From Syntrophaceae bacterium UBA1062 (GTDB lineage Bacteria; Desulfobacterota; Desulfomonilia; UBA1062), in NCBI GenBank assembly GCA_002316295.1, contig DCDF01000045.1:1-43514 (forward strand): a stretch of DNA of 43,514 bases, given 5' to 3'. The position numbers and the translations under genes are program-made. Under the pieces are notes generated by a model. It was not told the origin of the DNA. It ran no database searches and worked only from the letters and a program-made list of their open reading frames with translations. Below, in pieces: positions 1 to 9,396 of this stretch (position 1 is the first letter of the stretch; each line of letters begins with the position of its first letter).

Positions 1-258
1 GTTCGTCACATTGCCCTTTTCGTCGATCATCAACTCCAGCGATTTTGTGATGTTCGGATAATACAGGTAGAGAACCCACTGTCCCTGGATCATGCCCTGG
101 GTGAATGTATCATCTGATATTTCCGTGATCTCCACCGTCTTTTTGCTCCGGCTCGCGGGCAGGATGCTCCAATCCTCCTCGAAAGATCCCCGGATGAGAT
201 GAATCAGCGGCAGACCGACAAAAATGAGCACGGCAAGAACAGCTAAAAATTTTTTCAT
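1..258 (-). CDS. Small exported or membrane-anchored protein, C-terminus outside window
   Basis: The minus strand reads an open frame of 86 codons that runs off the left edge of the window. The start ATG at 258-256 is preceded by a purine-rich GGGAACGGG. The N-terminus is a lysine pair followed by about 18 hydrophobic residues (KKFLAVLAVLIFVGLPL), which looks like an uncleaved signal anchor or a signal peptide; no lipobox cysteine follows. The remainder is polar, with a segment ILPASRSKKTVEIT and an aromatic stretch WVLYLYYPN. I do not recognise the family. It is divergent from rnr across about 108 bases, so the two starts share one short promoter region. The call rests on the open frame, ribosome site and typical membrane-targeting N-terminus. 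Confidence 0.6.
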   Translation of the reverse strand, partial: MKKFLAVLAVLIFVGLPLIHLIRGSFEEDWSILPASRSKKTVEITEISDDTFTQGMIQGQWVLYLYYPNITKSLELMIDEKGNVTN

Positions 259-366
259 CCCGTTCCCTCGAAAAGCGTCGTGGCAAACCTTATCTACGAT
301 TATAGATGATCTATCATCGGTCGTGAAAATATGCAATGATAGTTGGAATCTCAAAGAGAGCGGACC

Positions 367-2301
367 ATGAAGATACAGGGAACGGTGCACTGGAACCCCA
401 AGGGGTACGCATTTGTCGTACCGGAAAAAGGCCGTGATGACGTCTTTGTCCCGCCCGAGGGGCTCATGGGCGCCATGGACGGGGATCTGGTCGAGGTCTT
501 GGCCTACCGGGAAAAAAAAGGCTTGAGGGGAGAGGTCCTTTCCATCCTCAGGCGCAGTCCCGCCGCTGTGAGCGGCACCTATCGCAGCCGAAAGAAGTGG
601 GGGGTCATCGAGCCCTTCAAGCCGTTCCCCTACACGATTGTCGTTCCGCACGGGATGAGAGGCTCCGCGAAGGAGGGCGACGTGGTGATGGCCACAGTCG
701 ATGTGCCGCAGGGCGTCAGAAGGACCAGGGCGGTCACCGCGAGGATCGATCGAATGCTGGATATCCCCGAGGACACCGGAGATGATCTGCGTTTTGTGGC
801 GGTGAAGTACGGTATTCCCTGGCGATTCACCGATGAGGTGGAGGCTCAGGCGCGGAAGGTGTCGAAGATCTCAATCCCGGCCGAGCTTCAGCGGCGCAGG
901 GACCTGCGGGACAGGACGCTCTTCACCATCGACGGGGCGACGGCCAGGGATTTCGACGACGCCGTGGGTATCGAGCGGCTCGCGGACGGCACCTTCCTCA
1001 TGACCGTGGCTATCGCCGATGTGGCCCATGTGGTCAAACACGATACGCCCCTGGACATCGAAGCCAGGAACAGAGGGTTCAGCGTCTATTTTCCCGAAGA
1101 GGCCATTCCCATGCTGCCCGAGGTCCTTTCCAACGGGATCATGAGCCTCAGGCCCGGTGAAGAGCGGCTTGCCATGGCGGTCGAGATCCACTTGGGGCCG
1201 AAGGGAAGGATTCTGGACTTCGATTGCTTCGAGGCGGTCATCCGCTCCCGGGCGCGGCTCGTATATGAAGAGCTCAATCCTTACATCGAAAAGGGCTTCG
1301 AGCCGGCCTGTCTGGATACTGAGGTGGCCTCCCGCGTCATGGAGCTCCACCGGATGGCAAGGCACCTCTACTGCAACCGAACGCGAAAAGGGGCTCTGGA
1401 TTTCGATATCTCGGAAGTGGGAGTCGCCATCGGTCACGACGGCGATGTGGACAGGATCTACCGCTACCGCAGAGGGCCGGCAGAAAAGCTTATCGAAGAG
1501 GCCATGCTCTGCGCGAACCATGCGGTATGCATGTTTCTTGAGAGGCGTTCCATGCCGGTGCTCTACCGGGTTCACGAGAAGCCGAGATCTGAAGATCTTC
1601 TGGCCCTCCTCGAGACACTCAGGGAGATCGGCATGCCCAAAGGCGAGCTCTCGGCCCTCAAGGAGGCGATCCGAAGAGGGAAGAACCTCTCCCGTGCCCT
1701 CCAGCATGTCTCCGCCCTCTATCAAGACACCCCGCTTCACAATTTCGTCAACCAGCACATTCTGCGCGCGCTGACCAGGGCGCGCTACTGGTTCGAGGAC
1801 CTCGGGCATTTCGGACTTGCGAGCGATTCTTACACCCACTTCACCTCTCCTATCCGGAGGTATTCGGACCTCGTCGTGCACCGGATACTGAAAATGGCCC
1901 TGAACAACCGTGAGGTGTCCGAAAAAAATCTCAAGAAGCTCAGAAGATATCTGAAATATATCGGCCCGGAGATCTCGGACAGAGAAAAGAAAACAGACGA
2001 CGCCATGTTCGACGTCATCAGGCTCAAGACCGCAGCCTACATGCAGCGGCACATCGGAGACGACTTCTCGGGAGTCGTCACCAGCATCCTGCCCTTTGGG
2101 ATCTTTGTGGAGATCTTTGATCCACCCTTCGACGGGCTGGTGACGCTCTCCGATATGCCGAGGGCGCGCATCGAAGAGGGCAGGGCCGTGAAGCTGAAGT
2201 CGCGCACCATCACAATCGGCGACACCATCCGGGTGAAAGTGGCCCGCGTGGACGTCATCAAAGGGCATGTGGATTTCTTCCTGCTGCCGCAGGAGGCATA
2301 G
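367..2301 (+). CDS. rnr: Ribonuclease R (3'-5' exoribonuclease)
   Basis: Hydrolytic 3'-to-5' exoribonuclease of the RNB (RNase II/R) family, which degrades structured RNA such as rRNA and mRNA fragments in the cytoplasm. Two N-terminal cold-shock-type OB folds (about residues 1-125; first motif GYAFVVPEKGRDDVFV) precede the RNB catalytic domain. The metal-binding aspartates sit in TIDGATARDFDDAVG (D195, D197 and D198 from the chosen start). A C-terminal S1 domain begins near GDDFSGVVTSILPFGIFVEI. At 644 residues it is somewhat shorter than E. coli RNase R, and the lysine-rich tail is missing: the protein ends right after the S1 fold. A TTG at 343 is in frame, but the ATG at 367 has AAAGAGAG at the right distance and starts at the conserved OB fold, so I prefer it. 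It stands alone, not in an operon. Confidence 0.93.
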   Translation: MKIQGTVHWNPKGYAFVVPEKGRDDVFVPPEGLMGAMDGDLVEVLAYREKKGLRGEVLSILRRSPAAVSGTYRSRKKWGVIEPFKPFPYTIVVPHGMRGSAKEGDVVMATVDVPQGVRRTRAVTARIDRMLDIPEDTGDDLRFVAVKYGIPWRFTDEVEAQARKVSKISIPAELQRRRDLRDRTLFTIDGATARDFDDAVGIERLADGTFLMTVAIADVAHVVKHDTPLDIEARNRGFSVYFPEEAIPMLPEVLSNGIMSLRPGEERLAMAVEIHLGPKGRILDFDCFEAVIRSRARLVYEELNPYIEKGFEPACLDTEVASRVMELHRMARHLYCNRTRKGALDFDISEVGVAIGHDGDVDRIYRYRRGPAEKLIEEAMLCANHAVCMFLERRSMPVLYRVHEKPRSEDLLALLETLREIGMPKGELSALKEAIRRGKNLSRALQHVSALYQDTPLHNFVNQHILRALTRARYWFEDLGHFGLASDSYTHFTSPIRRYSDLVVHRILKMALNNREVSEKNLKKLRRYLKYIGPEISDREKKTDDAMFDVIRLKTAAYMQRHIGDDFSGVVTSILPFGIFVEIFDPPFDGLVTLSDMPRARIEEGRAVKLKSRTITIGDTIRVKVARVDVIKGHVDFFLLPQEA

Positions 2302-2312
2302 CTCCAGCGAAC

Positions 2313-2332
2313 CCTGTCAGCCGGGCGACAGG
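2313..2332 (+). terminator. Stem-loop just after rnr
   Basis: CCTGTC (2313-2318) and GACAGG (2327-2332) form a 6-bp stem with an 8-base loop, 11 bases after the rnr stop. No run of T follows, so it may be only a 3'-end stabiliser or part of a Rho-dependent end. Confidence 0.3.
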
Positions 2333-2382
2333 ACGGATGTGTTCTTGAACGAGCCGCCGACGGTCTCATTGAGCGGTTGTGC

Positions 2383-2433
2383 TTGACAAGGCCTCGGCCA
2401 TACTCTAACAGAGTATATGCATATACTGTATAC
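2383..2433 (+). promoter_or_regulatory. Candidate promoter and operator of kinase A, in the rnr-kinase gap
   Basis: The 306-base gap 2302-2607 holds a perfect -35 hexamer TTGACA (2383-2388). Seventeen bases later is TAACAG (2406-2411), a poor -10 (3 of 6). Directly after it lies a perfect 16-bp palindrome AGTATATGCATATACT (2412-2427), followed by a partial repeat GTATAC. The palindrome would cover the start of transcription, as a repressor site would. The remaining 170 bases to the kinase start show nothing I can name. The promoter call is sequence inference only. Confidence 0.4.
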
Positions 2434-2607
2434 CTGATGAATTTCTCTGTTTGTTGAGTGCATCTGTTTCGTTCCATTCATGATGGCATGGCTTGGGAAG
2501 AGGAGTTTTTGATCCTGGGGCCATGGGTTTTTCACCCATGGAAACGGCGGATAACCGACCCACGAGCAATCAGCACAAGAGGCTGATAAGCCAGAAGAGA
2601 TCGTCGT

Positions 2608-4926
2608 ATGCATCACCAGCCTGAAAACAATGAAATGACGGCCCCAAGGGAGCTTGAAATTCTGAAAACTGCCTATAACGCGGCACCCGTAGGACTGGGC
2701 ATTCTGAACAGAGAGCTCCGCTTCGTTATGGTGAACGAACGGCTTGCGGAGATCCACGGCGTTCCTGCAGGCGAACACATCGGCAAGTCCCCGGGAGAAA
2801 TCATGCCCTCGTTTGCCGGCAAGATCGAGGTCATGGCCCGTACAGCCATCGAAACCGGAGAGCCGGTTTATGACGCGGTCATTACCGGAGCGGACACCTC
2901 CTGTCCAGAAGATCTTCGGGTATGGGACGTGCAGATGACTCCCTTGCGGGAGGAAGACGGCCGTATTGATATCGTGAGCGTGGCAATTGAAGATATCACT
3001 GGAATACAGCGGAGAGAAAAGGCGCTCCGACAGAGCGAAGCCCGCTTCCGCACGCTCGCGGAAACCACGCCGCAGCTCGTCTGGACAGCCGGTCCTGACG
3101 GGGAAGTGGACTACTACAACGAGCGGTGTAAGGATTACCGGGGCATCTTCAGAACACCCGAGGGAAGATACGAGTGGAGCCCGGTGCTGCACGAAGAAGA
3201 CGTCCGGCCGACAGTTGAAGCTTGGCGGCATGCAGTGATGACCGGCGAGATATACCAGATCGAGCATCGGGTCCAGCTCGCCGACGGCACCTATCACTGG
3301 CATCTGAGCAGGGGGTATCCGGTGCGGGATGAGCATGGCAGGATCGAGAAATGGTTCGGCACGGCCACCGACATCGAGAGTGTGAAGCAGGCCGAGGAGA
3401 AGATCCGCAAGACCAATGCCGAGCTCGAGCACAAGGTGGACGAACGTACCAGGGTTCTTGCGCGGGCGGTGGACAGGCTGGAGGAGCAGAGCGAGGTTCT
3501 GCGGAGCATCGTGGACAACATTCCGGTGATGCTCGCGTTTTATGATTCGAACGGGAATATCAGCTTCGCGAATCGGGAAATGGAGAGGCTGCTCGGCTGG
3601 TCACAGGAAGAAATGAGAGAAATGGATCTGGAGGCGGCGATGTTTCCTGATCCTGTCTATCGTCGTGAGGTACGGGAGCACATGATGGAGGCAAAGCCGG
3701 GCTGGAGAGACCTCAATATGATGACCCGCTCGGGCGACATGCTGCAGGCGTCGTGGTTCAGTGTCCGGCTTTCGGACGGCTCACAGATCGGTATCGGCAT
3801 CGATGTCGGCCGGAGAAAAAAAATGGAGCAGGACCTCCTGAGGCTTGCCAAGGCGATAGAGCAGACCGGAGAGGGGATTGGCATCTTCAGTCCGGAGGGG
3901 GAAGTGATCTATGTGAATCCCGCTTATGAGCGCCTGAGCGGATACCGGCGCGACGAGTTTGTCGGGAAGAAGGCTGACGAGTTGACCGATTATTTCGCCG
4001 GCAGTGATTACCGTTCCATTATCAGGCAGGTCGGCGAGGAGGGCAGGCAGTGGAGCGGTGTTCAGAAGAGGAGAAAGAAGACCGGTGAGCTGATCGATAT
4101 CCACATGACAATATCTCCCGTACACAGCGAGGCCGGAGAGATCATCAACTTCATATCCGTCATCCGGGACATAACGGGCGAGATAAAGCTCCGGGAACAG
4201 CTTTCCCAGAACCAGAAGCTCGAGGCGATCGGCACGTTGGCAGGCGGCATCGCCCATGACCTGAAGAACATTCTGACTCCGATCGTGCTCAACACAGAAA
4301 TAGCCATGATGGACCTGGAGGACGGGCACCCCGCCCGGATGCTGCTTGATGAGATCATGCAGGCGGCAAGAATGGGTGTGGATCTCACGAATCAGATCGT
4401 GACCTTCAGCCGCAGAAACCTGCAGGAGAAAAAGCCGGTCAGGATCGAGACTGTGGTCAGGGATTCGGTCGATTTCCTGAGGTCTGTGCTTCCTTCCACA
4501 ATCACTATCCGGCATCGGATCGACGCCCGCGGCGCCGTGGTCATGGCCGATCCCACCCAGATCAAGCAGGTGATGATCAATCTGGGAAGTAATGCAGGCC
4601 ACGCCATGAGGGAAAAGGGAGGGGTTCTCGACGTGGCGCTTACCCGGGAGACCCTGGACGCAAAGGCGGCGTCGGAGATATCTCCTGATCTGTGTGCAGG
4701 TTTGTATGTGCGCATCGAGGTGAAGGATACGGGGACAGGTATGGACGCCAGGACGCTCCAGCGCATATTCGAGCCGTTTTTCACCACCAAGCGCAAAGGG
4801 GAAGGGACGGGAATGGGTCTTTCCGTGGTTCACGGCATCGTCAAGGACCATAAAGGCGCTGTCACCGTGCGAAGCTGGGTAGGCAAGGGCACAATCTTCA
4901 CCGTTCTGCTTCCCGTGGAGCGGTAG
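2608..4926 (+). CDS. Multi-PAS sensor histidine kinase (kinase A)
   Basis: Soluble sensor kinase of 772 residues with no membrane segment. Four PAS folds are visible: about residues 20-130, 146-260 (PAS_3 type, FRTLAETTPQLVW), 297-400 and 405-525, with a short coiled linker near 262-295. The dimerisation/phosphoacceptor domain has GGIAHDLKNILTP, with H550 as the likely phosphorylated histidine. The HATPase domain shows an N-box around INLGSNAGHAM and G-boxes DTGTGMD and GEGTGMGLS. There is no receiver domain, so a separate partner must take the phosphate; none is encoded next door. The last two PAS domains plus the kinase core closely resemble kinase D at 36016-39141 (for example DPTQIKQVMINLG in both). 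ATG 2608 has AGAAGAG upstream. The ligand sensed is unknown. Confidence 0.9.
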   Translation: MHHQPENNEMTAPRELEILKTAYNAAPVGLGILNRELRFVMVNERLAEIHGVPAGEHIGKSPGEIMPSFAGKIEVMARTAIETGEPVYDAVITGADTSCPEDLRVWDVQMTPLREEDGRIDIVSVAIEDITGIQRREKALRQSEARFRTLAETTPQLVWTAGPDGEVDYYNERCKDYRGIFRTPEGRYEWSPVLHEEDVRPTVEAWRHAVMTGEIYQIEHRVQLADGTYHWHLSRGYPVRDEHGRIEKWFGTATDIESVKQAEEKIRKTNAELEHKVDERTRVLARAVDRLEEQSEVLRSIVDNIPVMLAFYDSNGNISFANREMERLLGWSQEEMREMDLEAAMFPDPVYRREVREHMMEAKPGWRDLNMMTRSGDMLQASWFSVRLSDGSQIGIGIDVGRRKKMEQDLLRLAKAIEQTGEGIGIFSPEGEVIYVNPAYERLSGYRRDEFVGKKADELTDYFAGSDYRSIIRQVGEEGRQWSGVQKRRKKTGELIDIHMTISPVHSEAGEIINFISVIRDITGEIKLREQLSQNQKLEAIGTLAGGIAHDLKNILTPIVLNTEIAMMDLEDGHPARMLLDEIMQAARMGVDLTNQIVTFSRRNLQEKKPVRIETVVRDSVDFLRSVLPSTITIRHRIDARGAVVMADPTQIKQVMINLGSNAGHAMREKGGVLDVALTRETLDAKAASEISPDLCAGLYVRIEVKDTGTGMDARTLQRIFEPFFTTKRKGEGTGMGLSVVHGIVKDHKGAVTVRSWVGKGTIFTVLLPVER

Positions 4927-5274
4927 AATTCCATGCGGAAACGCTCCGCCATCTTCTCCGGCCGCAACGGACGGTATTAGGGTTTGCCCGTTCCGGAACG
5001 GGGCGATGCCGCGGCCATGGCCTCAGCGCCGCTCCCTCCTCATGAGGTCTTTTTTTGTCCGGAATGCCTCACAGGCCCTTTAATCTTTAAGGCGATCGGA
5101 TATTCTATCCTCTGAAACGGTGTGTCTGAGTGCCGTTTCCATTCATATTCCCGGTTCCTTCCCGGCGTGCTTCGGGATCGTGCAGGGATGGACCGCGAGG
5201 CGGCGGATCGTTTTGGAGGGAGGGAACATCAATAGAGAGTCGTGCATGCAGATGCACCGCGGGGTCCTGAGAGA
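4927..5274. other. Gene-free stretch between kinases A and B, with a 16-bp palindrome
   Basis: This 348-base gap contains the perfect palindrome CCCGTTCCGGAACGGG at 4987-5002, about 60 bases after the kinase A stop. It would fold into a strong hairpin but lacks a T run, so it is at best a weak terminator or mRNA 3'-end structure. GGAGGGAGGG at 5215-5224 is a strong purine tract but lies too far from either candidate start of kinase B. I see no convincing promoter hexamers and no small ORF worth calling. Confidence 0.35.
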
Positions 5275-7668
5275 ATGAAGATGCAGGATTATTCAGGAAA
5301 AACCGGTATGAAGGGTCGCGACGTGGCGGATGAGATCTTCGAGAGGCTCGGCATGGGGGTGATCCGCCTCGACCGCGGCTTGAGCATCATCCATGTCAAT
5401 ACGCCGGCGCGCATCATGCTCCAGCAGCCGGAAGGAGACATGCGCGGGCGAGCCCTCCGCAAAGTTCTGCCCGGGACGATGTCCCAGGAGTTTTACGGAG
5501 CGGCGGGCCGGGCGGTCAAGGAAAACACCCCGGTGGCCTTCACTGTGCGTTCCCCTTTTCCCGGCAATCTCCTCCTCTACGTGCGTTGTTTACCGTCAGA
5601 TAATGGCGTCGATATGATTCTCGAAGACGTGAGCGCCTTGCAGCCCTCGATACGGGAGCGGTCCGAACGCGAGAAGCAGGAGCTGGAAAAACTCTATGAG
5701 CAGATGGAGAGCGAGCTCATCAAGCTCGAAGCGGTACTGGAGCAGCTGCCTTCCGGAGTGACGATCGTCGAGGCGCCCTCGGGCAGGCTTCTTTACCACA
5801 ACGCCCAGGGAGACAGACTGCTCGGCCACCCGGTCATTCGGATGGATAGCTACCAGGGCGACGCGCAGTACGGACCCCTCCACAAAGACGGAACGATATA
5901 CAAGCCGGAGGAATATCCCATCGTCCGGGCCCTGCTCGGAGAGAATATCTCCATGGAGGAGATACCCTACCGTCGTGGAGACGGTACGCTCACCTACCTC
6001 TCGATCAGCGCCTCGCCCATCCGGGATCTCGAGGGAAACATTGTCGCTGCAGTGAGCATTTTCAATGATGTCGCCGACCGCAAACGTGCCGAGGATGCTC
6101 TGCGCGAGAGCGAGGAAAAACTCCGCAACATCGTGGAGAACAGTACAAATGTGTTCTATTCCCATACCCCGGACCAACGTCTGGTCTACCTGAGCCCCCA
6201 GTTCGAGAAGATCTTCGGCTACGACCCGAAAGACCGGATGCTTCTGTGGACGGAAACCCTCACCGACAACCCTGCCAACCAGAAGGGTATTCATGCCACT
6301 GAAGAGGCTATCCGGACCGGCAAGCCCCAGCCGACCTATGAGCTGGAGCTCAAGGCCAAAGACGGGCGGAAGATATGGGTGGAGGTCAACGAGTCGCCGG
6401 TCGTCAGGGACGGAAAAACGGTGATGATCGTGGGGGCGCTCCAGGATATCACGCAACGCAAGAAGGCTGAAAAGGAGAGAATGGAGATGGAGCGGAGGTT
6501 CCAGCAGTCCCAGAAGCTTGAGAGCCTGGGAATCATGGCGGGAGGAATCGCACACGACTTCAACAACCTGCTCACCGCGATCCTGGGCAATCTCGATTTG
6601 GCGATTCTGGGCGGCGTGCAGAACCCCAGATCGCAGTCCTTTCTCGAGCAGGCGCGAAAGGCGACGCTGAGGGCGTCGGACCTCACGAGCCAGATGCTCG
6701 CATACTCGGGTAAGGGGAAGTTCCATGTAAAGACCTTCAATCTGAGCGGGCTTGTGGATGAGATGGCCGGCCTGCTCAAGGCGTCCATATCCAAGACCGT
6801 GAGCTTGAGCCTGAATACAGATCAATCCATACCCTCCATCAAGGCCGATCCGGCGCAGATCCAGCAGATCATTATGAATCTCATCGTGAATGCCTCGGAG
6901 GCGATCGGCGGCAACCCGGGCATCATTTCCATCGCTACAGGTGTTCAGAACTGCGACGAGCGCTGTCTCGAACAGAGCAGGCTCAGGGAGAAGCCCAGGC
7001 CGGGCCTCTATGTGTTTCTGGAGGTGAAGGATACGGGATGCGGCATGGATGAAAAAACCATGGAAAGACTTTTCGATCCATTCTTCACTACAAAGTTCAC
7101 AGGCAGGGGGCTGGGCATGGCGGCGGTTCTGGGCATAGTGGAGGCGCACCAGGGGGCCATCATGCTACAGAGTGAGCCCGGCAGGGGAACCGCGATCAGG
7201 GTCTTGTTTCCGGCCCTGGCTTCAGAGGAAGCTGCCGATGCGGCAGGCAAGGGGGGGATGCCTTCCGCCGGAGCGTTTACTCCGCGGCCCGAATATGCTG
7301 CAGACACCGTGCTCGTAGTGGACGATGAGGAGATGGTGCTCGATCTCTGTACGGCCATGGTGGAACAGCTCGGCTTTCACGTGCTCAGGGCATCAGACGG
7401 ACGGGAGGCGGTGGATGTTTTCCGCAGGCACGCGGCGGAGATAACGCTTGTCATCCTGGATCTTACCATGCCCAGAATGGACGGAGCACAGGCCTTCCAC
7501 GAACTCAAGCGCATCAGAAGCGATGTCAAGGTGATCGTGTCGAGCGGCTTCAGCGAACAGGAGGTTTCGCATCATTTCCCGGAGGATGAGCCTGCGGCTT
7601 TCATCGAGAAGCCGTTCGAGTTCAAGAACCTCCAGAAAAAAATCGGCATGGTGATGGAGAAGGGCTGA
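5275..7668 (+). CDS. PAS hybrid histidine kinase with C-terminal receiver (kinase B)
   Basis: Cytosolic hybrid sensor kinase of 797 residues. An N-terminal PAS fold (FERLGMGVIRLDRGL, residues 18-115) is followed by a charged helical linker and two more PAS domains (about 145-265 and 275-395). The phosphoacceptor domain has GGIAHDFNNLLTAI with H427. The ATPase domain carries DTGCGMD and TGRGLGMAAV, and a receiver domain carries VLVVDDEEM with phosphoacceptor D729 in VILDLTMPRMDG and the lysine in FIEKPF. This order (HK-REC, no HPt) is the common hybrid form that needs a phosphorelay partner or signals through the receiver itself. The first PAS resembles the first PAS of kinase D. A GTG at 5242 is in frame, but the ATG at 5275 has GAGAG just upstream and begins nearer the fold. 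It converges on kinase C with 44 bases between the stops. Confidence 0.88.
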   Translation: MKMQDYSGKTGMKGRDVADEIFERLGMGVIRLDRGLSIIHVNTPARIMLQQPEGDMRGRALRKVLPGTMSQEFYGAAGRAVKENTPVAFTVRSPFPGNLLLYVRCLPSDNGVDMILEDVSALQPSIRERSEREKQELEKLYEQMESELIKLEAVLEQLPSGVTIVEAPSGRLLYHNAQGDRLLGHPVIRMDSYQGDAQYGPLHKDGTIYKPEEYPIVRALLGENISMEEIPYRRGDGTLTYLSISASPIRDLEGNIVAAVSIFNDVADRKRAEDALRESEEKLRNIVENSTNVFYSHTPDQRLVYLSPQFEKIFGYDPKDRMLLWTETLTDNPANQKGIHATEEAIRTGKPQPTYELELKAKDGRKIWVEVNESPVVRDGKTVMIVGALQDITQRKKAEKERMEMERRFQQSQKLESLGIMAGGIAHDFNNLLTAILGNLDLAILGGVQNPRSQSFLEQARKATLRASDLTSQMLAYSGKGKFHVKTFNLSGLVDEMAGLLKASISKTVSLSLNTDQSIPSIKADPAQIQQIIMNLIVNASEAIGGNPGIISIATGVQNCDERCLEQSRLREKPRPGLYVFLEVKDTGCGMDEKTMERLFDPFFTTKFTGRGLGMAAVLGIVEAHQGAIMLQSEPGRGTAIRVLFPALASEEAADAAGKGGMPSAGAFTPRPEYAADTVLVVDDEEMVLDLCTAMVEQLGFHVLRASDGREAVDVFRRHAAEITLVILDLTMPRMDGAQAFHELKRIRSDVKVIVSSGFSEQEVSHHFPEDEPAAFIEKPFEFKNLQKKIGMVMEKG

Positions 7669-7712
7669 TTCCGGTACGTGCCGTCATATCCTCTTCCTGA
7701 AGACCGAACGGA

Positions 7713-9008
7713 TCACCCGGCCGCCTGTTCTTCTGATTCCAGTGATCGTTTGATGGCGTTTTTCAGGTCGTTGATGCCCGCGGGTTTCATGAGAAACTCC
7801 CGGACCCCCATTTCCCGGGCCTTGCGTTCGTCCATCACGTCACTGAATCCGGTGCTCAGGATGACGGGAGTATCCCGCCTGATGGCGAGAATTCGGCTCG
7901 TAAACTCCGCCCCGGTCATGCGCGGCATGGTAAGGTCTGTTATGACGAGATCGAACGCCTGGGGCGCACTGGAGAACATGTCGAGCGCTTCCACGCTGTC
8001 GTTCACCGCGGTCACATCATACCCCAGCCGCCTCAGCACCCGCTGGATGCTTGAGAGGATGATGTCCTCGTCATCTACCAGGAGGATTCTCTTCTTCTCC
8101 CTCGCCGGTCTGTGGGTTCCCGCCTCGGGCCTCTTCGCCGGCGATGCGTCTCCGTACACCGGGAGGCTGACAGTGAAGCGCGACCCCTTCCCCGGTGCGC
8201 TGTCAACCGTGATCGAGCCTCCGTGGTCCCTGACCATTTCCCGGGTGATTGCAAGCCCCAGTCCGGTGCCTCTGCCCGCACCTCCCGACGTGAACGAGGG
8301 GTCGAATACATGATCGAGCATTTCAGGCGGCATACCGGCGCCGGTATCACTCACGCTCAGGGCGAGATACTCTCCCGCTTTTCTGTACGGATGATCGGAG
8401 TCAGGCTCGAGATGGACGATCTTCAGGGCCACCTCGATCGTACCCGGCTTCTGCCCGATCGCCTCCGCCGCATTCCGAAACAGGTTCGTGACGATCTGCC
8501 GGATCTGAAGCGGGTCGACTTTGACCGTGTCATACGGCACGTCGGTATGCTGCCTGAGCTCGATCGTATCCGGAAGAGAAGATCGCAGGAGTGCCAGCGT
8601 TTCCTGGATTACCGGGATGATTCTGATAGGGCTGCGCTCCTGCTCGCCCCGCCTGCTGAACGAGAAGATCTGGTTGACCAGGTCCTTCTGCCTGTATGCG
8701 GCGCTGAGCACCTGTTTCAGGATCTGGTGCGCCGAGCTCTCTTCCGGAAGATCTTCCAGAAGGACCTCGGCATCGATGATGATCGGGTAGAGCATATTGT
8801 TCAGATCATGGGCTATCTCGCTCGCGAGCCTGCCAAGGACATCCATCCTCCTGGATTCCCCGAGCCGCTTCTCCAGCTCTCTTTTCTCCTCTTCCGTCTG
8901 CCTGCACCCGGACAATGCCTGTTCAAGCTCGGTTATCCGTCTTTGTGCATCTGAAAGTTCGCGTATGAGCTGATCTTTTGATTTTTTCACCGCTTCCGTC
9001 TCTTCCAT
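7713..9008 (-). CDS. Histidine kinase-receiver hybrid without a sensor domain (kinase C)
   Basis: A 431-residue hybrid kinase. Residues 1-52 are a predicted coiled coil rich in E, K and R with heptad leucines. No PAS, GAF or membrane segment precedes the catalytic core. The phosphoacceptor helix has SEIAHDLNNMLYPI (H67). The ATPase domain has FRNAAEAIG (N-box N179), DTGAGM (from 221) and GRGTGLGLA. The receiver has the acidic pair D312-D313, phosphoacceptor D358 in VITDLTMPRMTG and K408 in FLMKPAG. The F-box reads DPSFTSG instead of the usual DPFFTTK. With only a coiled coil as input, it may sense through a partner or act as a phosphate distributor for nearby kinases; that is inference. ATG 9008 is the only start that keeps the coiled coil. 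Confidence 0.88.
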   Translation of the reverse strand: MEETEAVKKSKDQLIRELSDAQRRITELEQALSGCRQTEEEKRELEKRLGESRRMDVLGRLASEIAHDLNNMLYPIIIDAEVLLEDLPEESSAHQILKQVLSAAYRQKDLVNQIFSFSRRGEQERSPIRIIPVIQETLALLRSSLPDTIELRQHTDVPYDTVKVDPLQIRQIVTNLFRNAAEAIGQKPGTIEVALKIVHLEPDSDHPYRKAGEYLALSVSDTGAGMPPEMLDHVFDPSFTSGGAGRGTGLGLAITREMVRDHGGSITVDSAPGKGSRFTVSLPVYGDASPAKRPEAGTHRPAREKKRILLVDDEDIILSSIQRVLRRLGYDVTAVNDSVEALDMFSSAPQAFDLVITDLTMPRMTGAEFTSRILAIRRDTPVILSTGFSDVMDERKAREMGVREFLMKPAGINDLKNAIKRSLESEEQAAG

Positions 9009-9396
9009 TCCCTTCTTGAGCTCTGTTCGGGCATGCCTGTCACGGCTGCCCCGCCCTTTCCGTCCGCGCTCGAAAATGAAGAGATACTTTCTTTAAGATG
9101 TTACACGCTGAGAAAAGGTTCTCAACACCTTCGCAGAACCGCATCACTCGCCCTCGGTGTAAAAAGCCGTGCGCTTCCTCTGTCTCCCGCCGGGCGTAAA
9201 GGGAAGTCTCAGGTCGCTTGAAATGCGCCGCTTTGCTTACATTATAAAAGAATGGTCGCTGCAGATTTCCCGTGGCTTTCATCGACCAGGTAATAAAAAA
9301 ACCAGACCCTTTGACAGCTCGCAATTCTCAGAACTTCATGCATGAACATTATTATACACCTCTTCCACCACAACGAACAGGGGATGGGGGGAAGAA
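9009..9396. other. Gene-free stretch upstream of kinase C and the 105-residue gene
   Basis: This 388-base divergent gap carries no credible gene. A perfect TTGACA lies at 9311-9316, but the hexamer 17 bases on (CTTCAT) is a poor -10; TATTAT at 9350-9355 has no -35 at the right distance. A 12-bp palindrome TTCATGCATGAA lies at 9335-9346 between them and could be an operator for the small gene that follows. Confidence 0.3.

Noticed and set aside
871..2268. 465-codon open frame opposite rnr
   Set aside because: It lies wholly within rnr on the other strand, has low-complexity H/D/R/G-rich composition typical of antisense frames in GC-rich genes, and no family motif.
4987..5002. CCCGTTCCGGAACGGG as a transcription factor site
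   Set aside because: It lies about 60 bases after a stop and almost 290 bases before the next start, so an mRNA 3'-end hairpin is the simpler reading.
5596..7149. 517-codon open frame opposite kinase B
   Set aside because: Antisense shadow: it mirrors the kinase codons, and has no ribosome site or recognisable domain.
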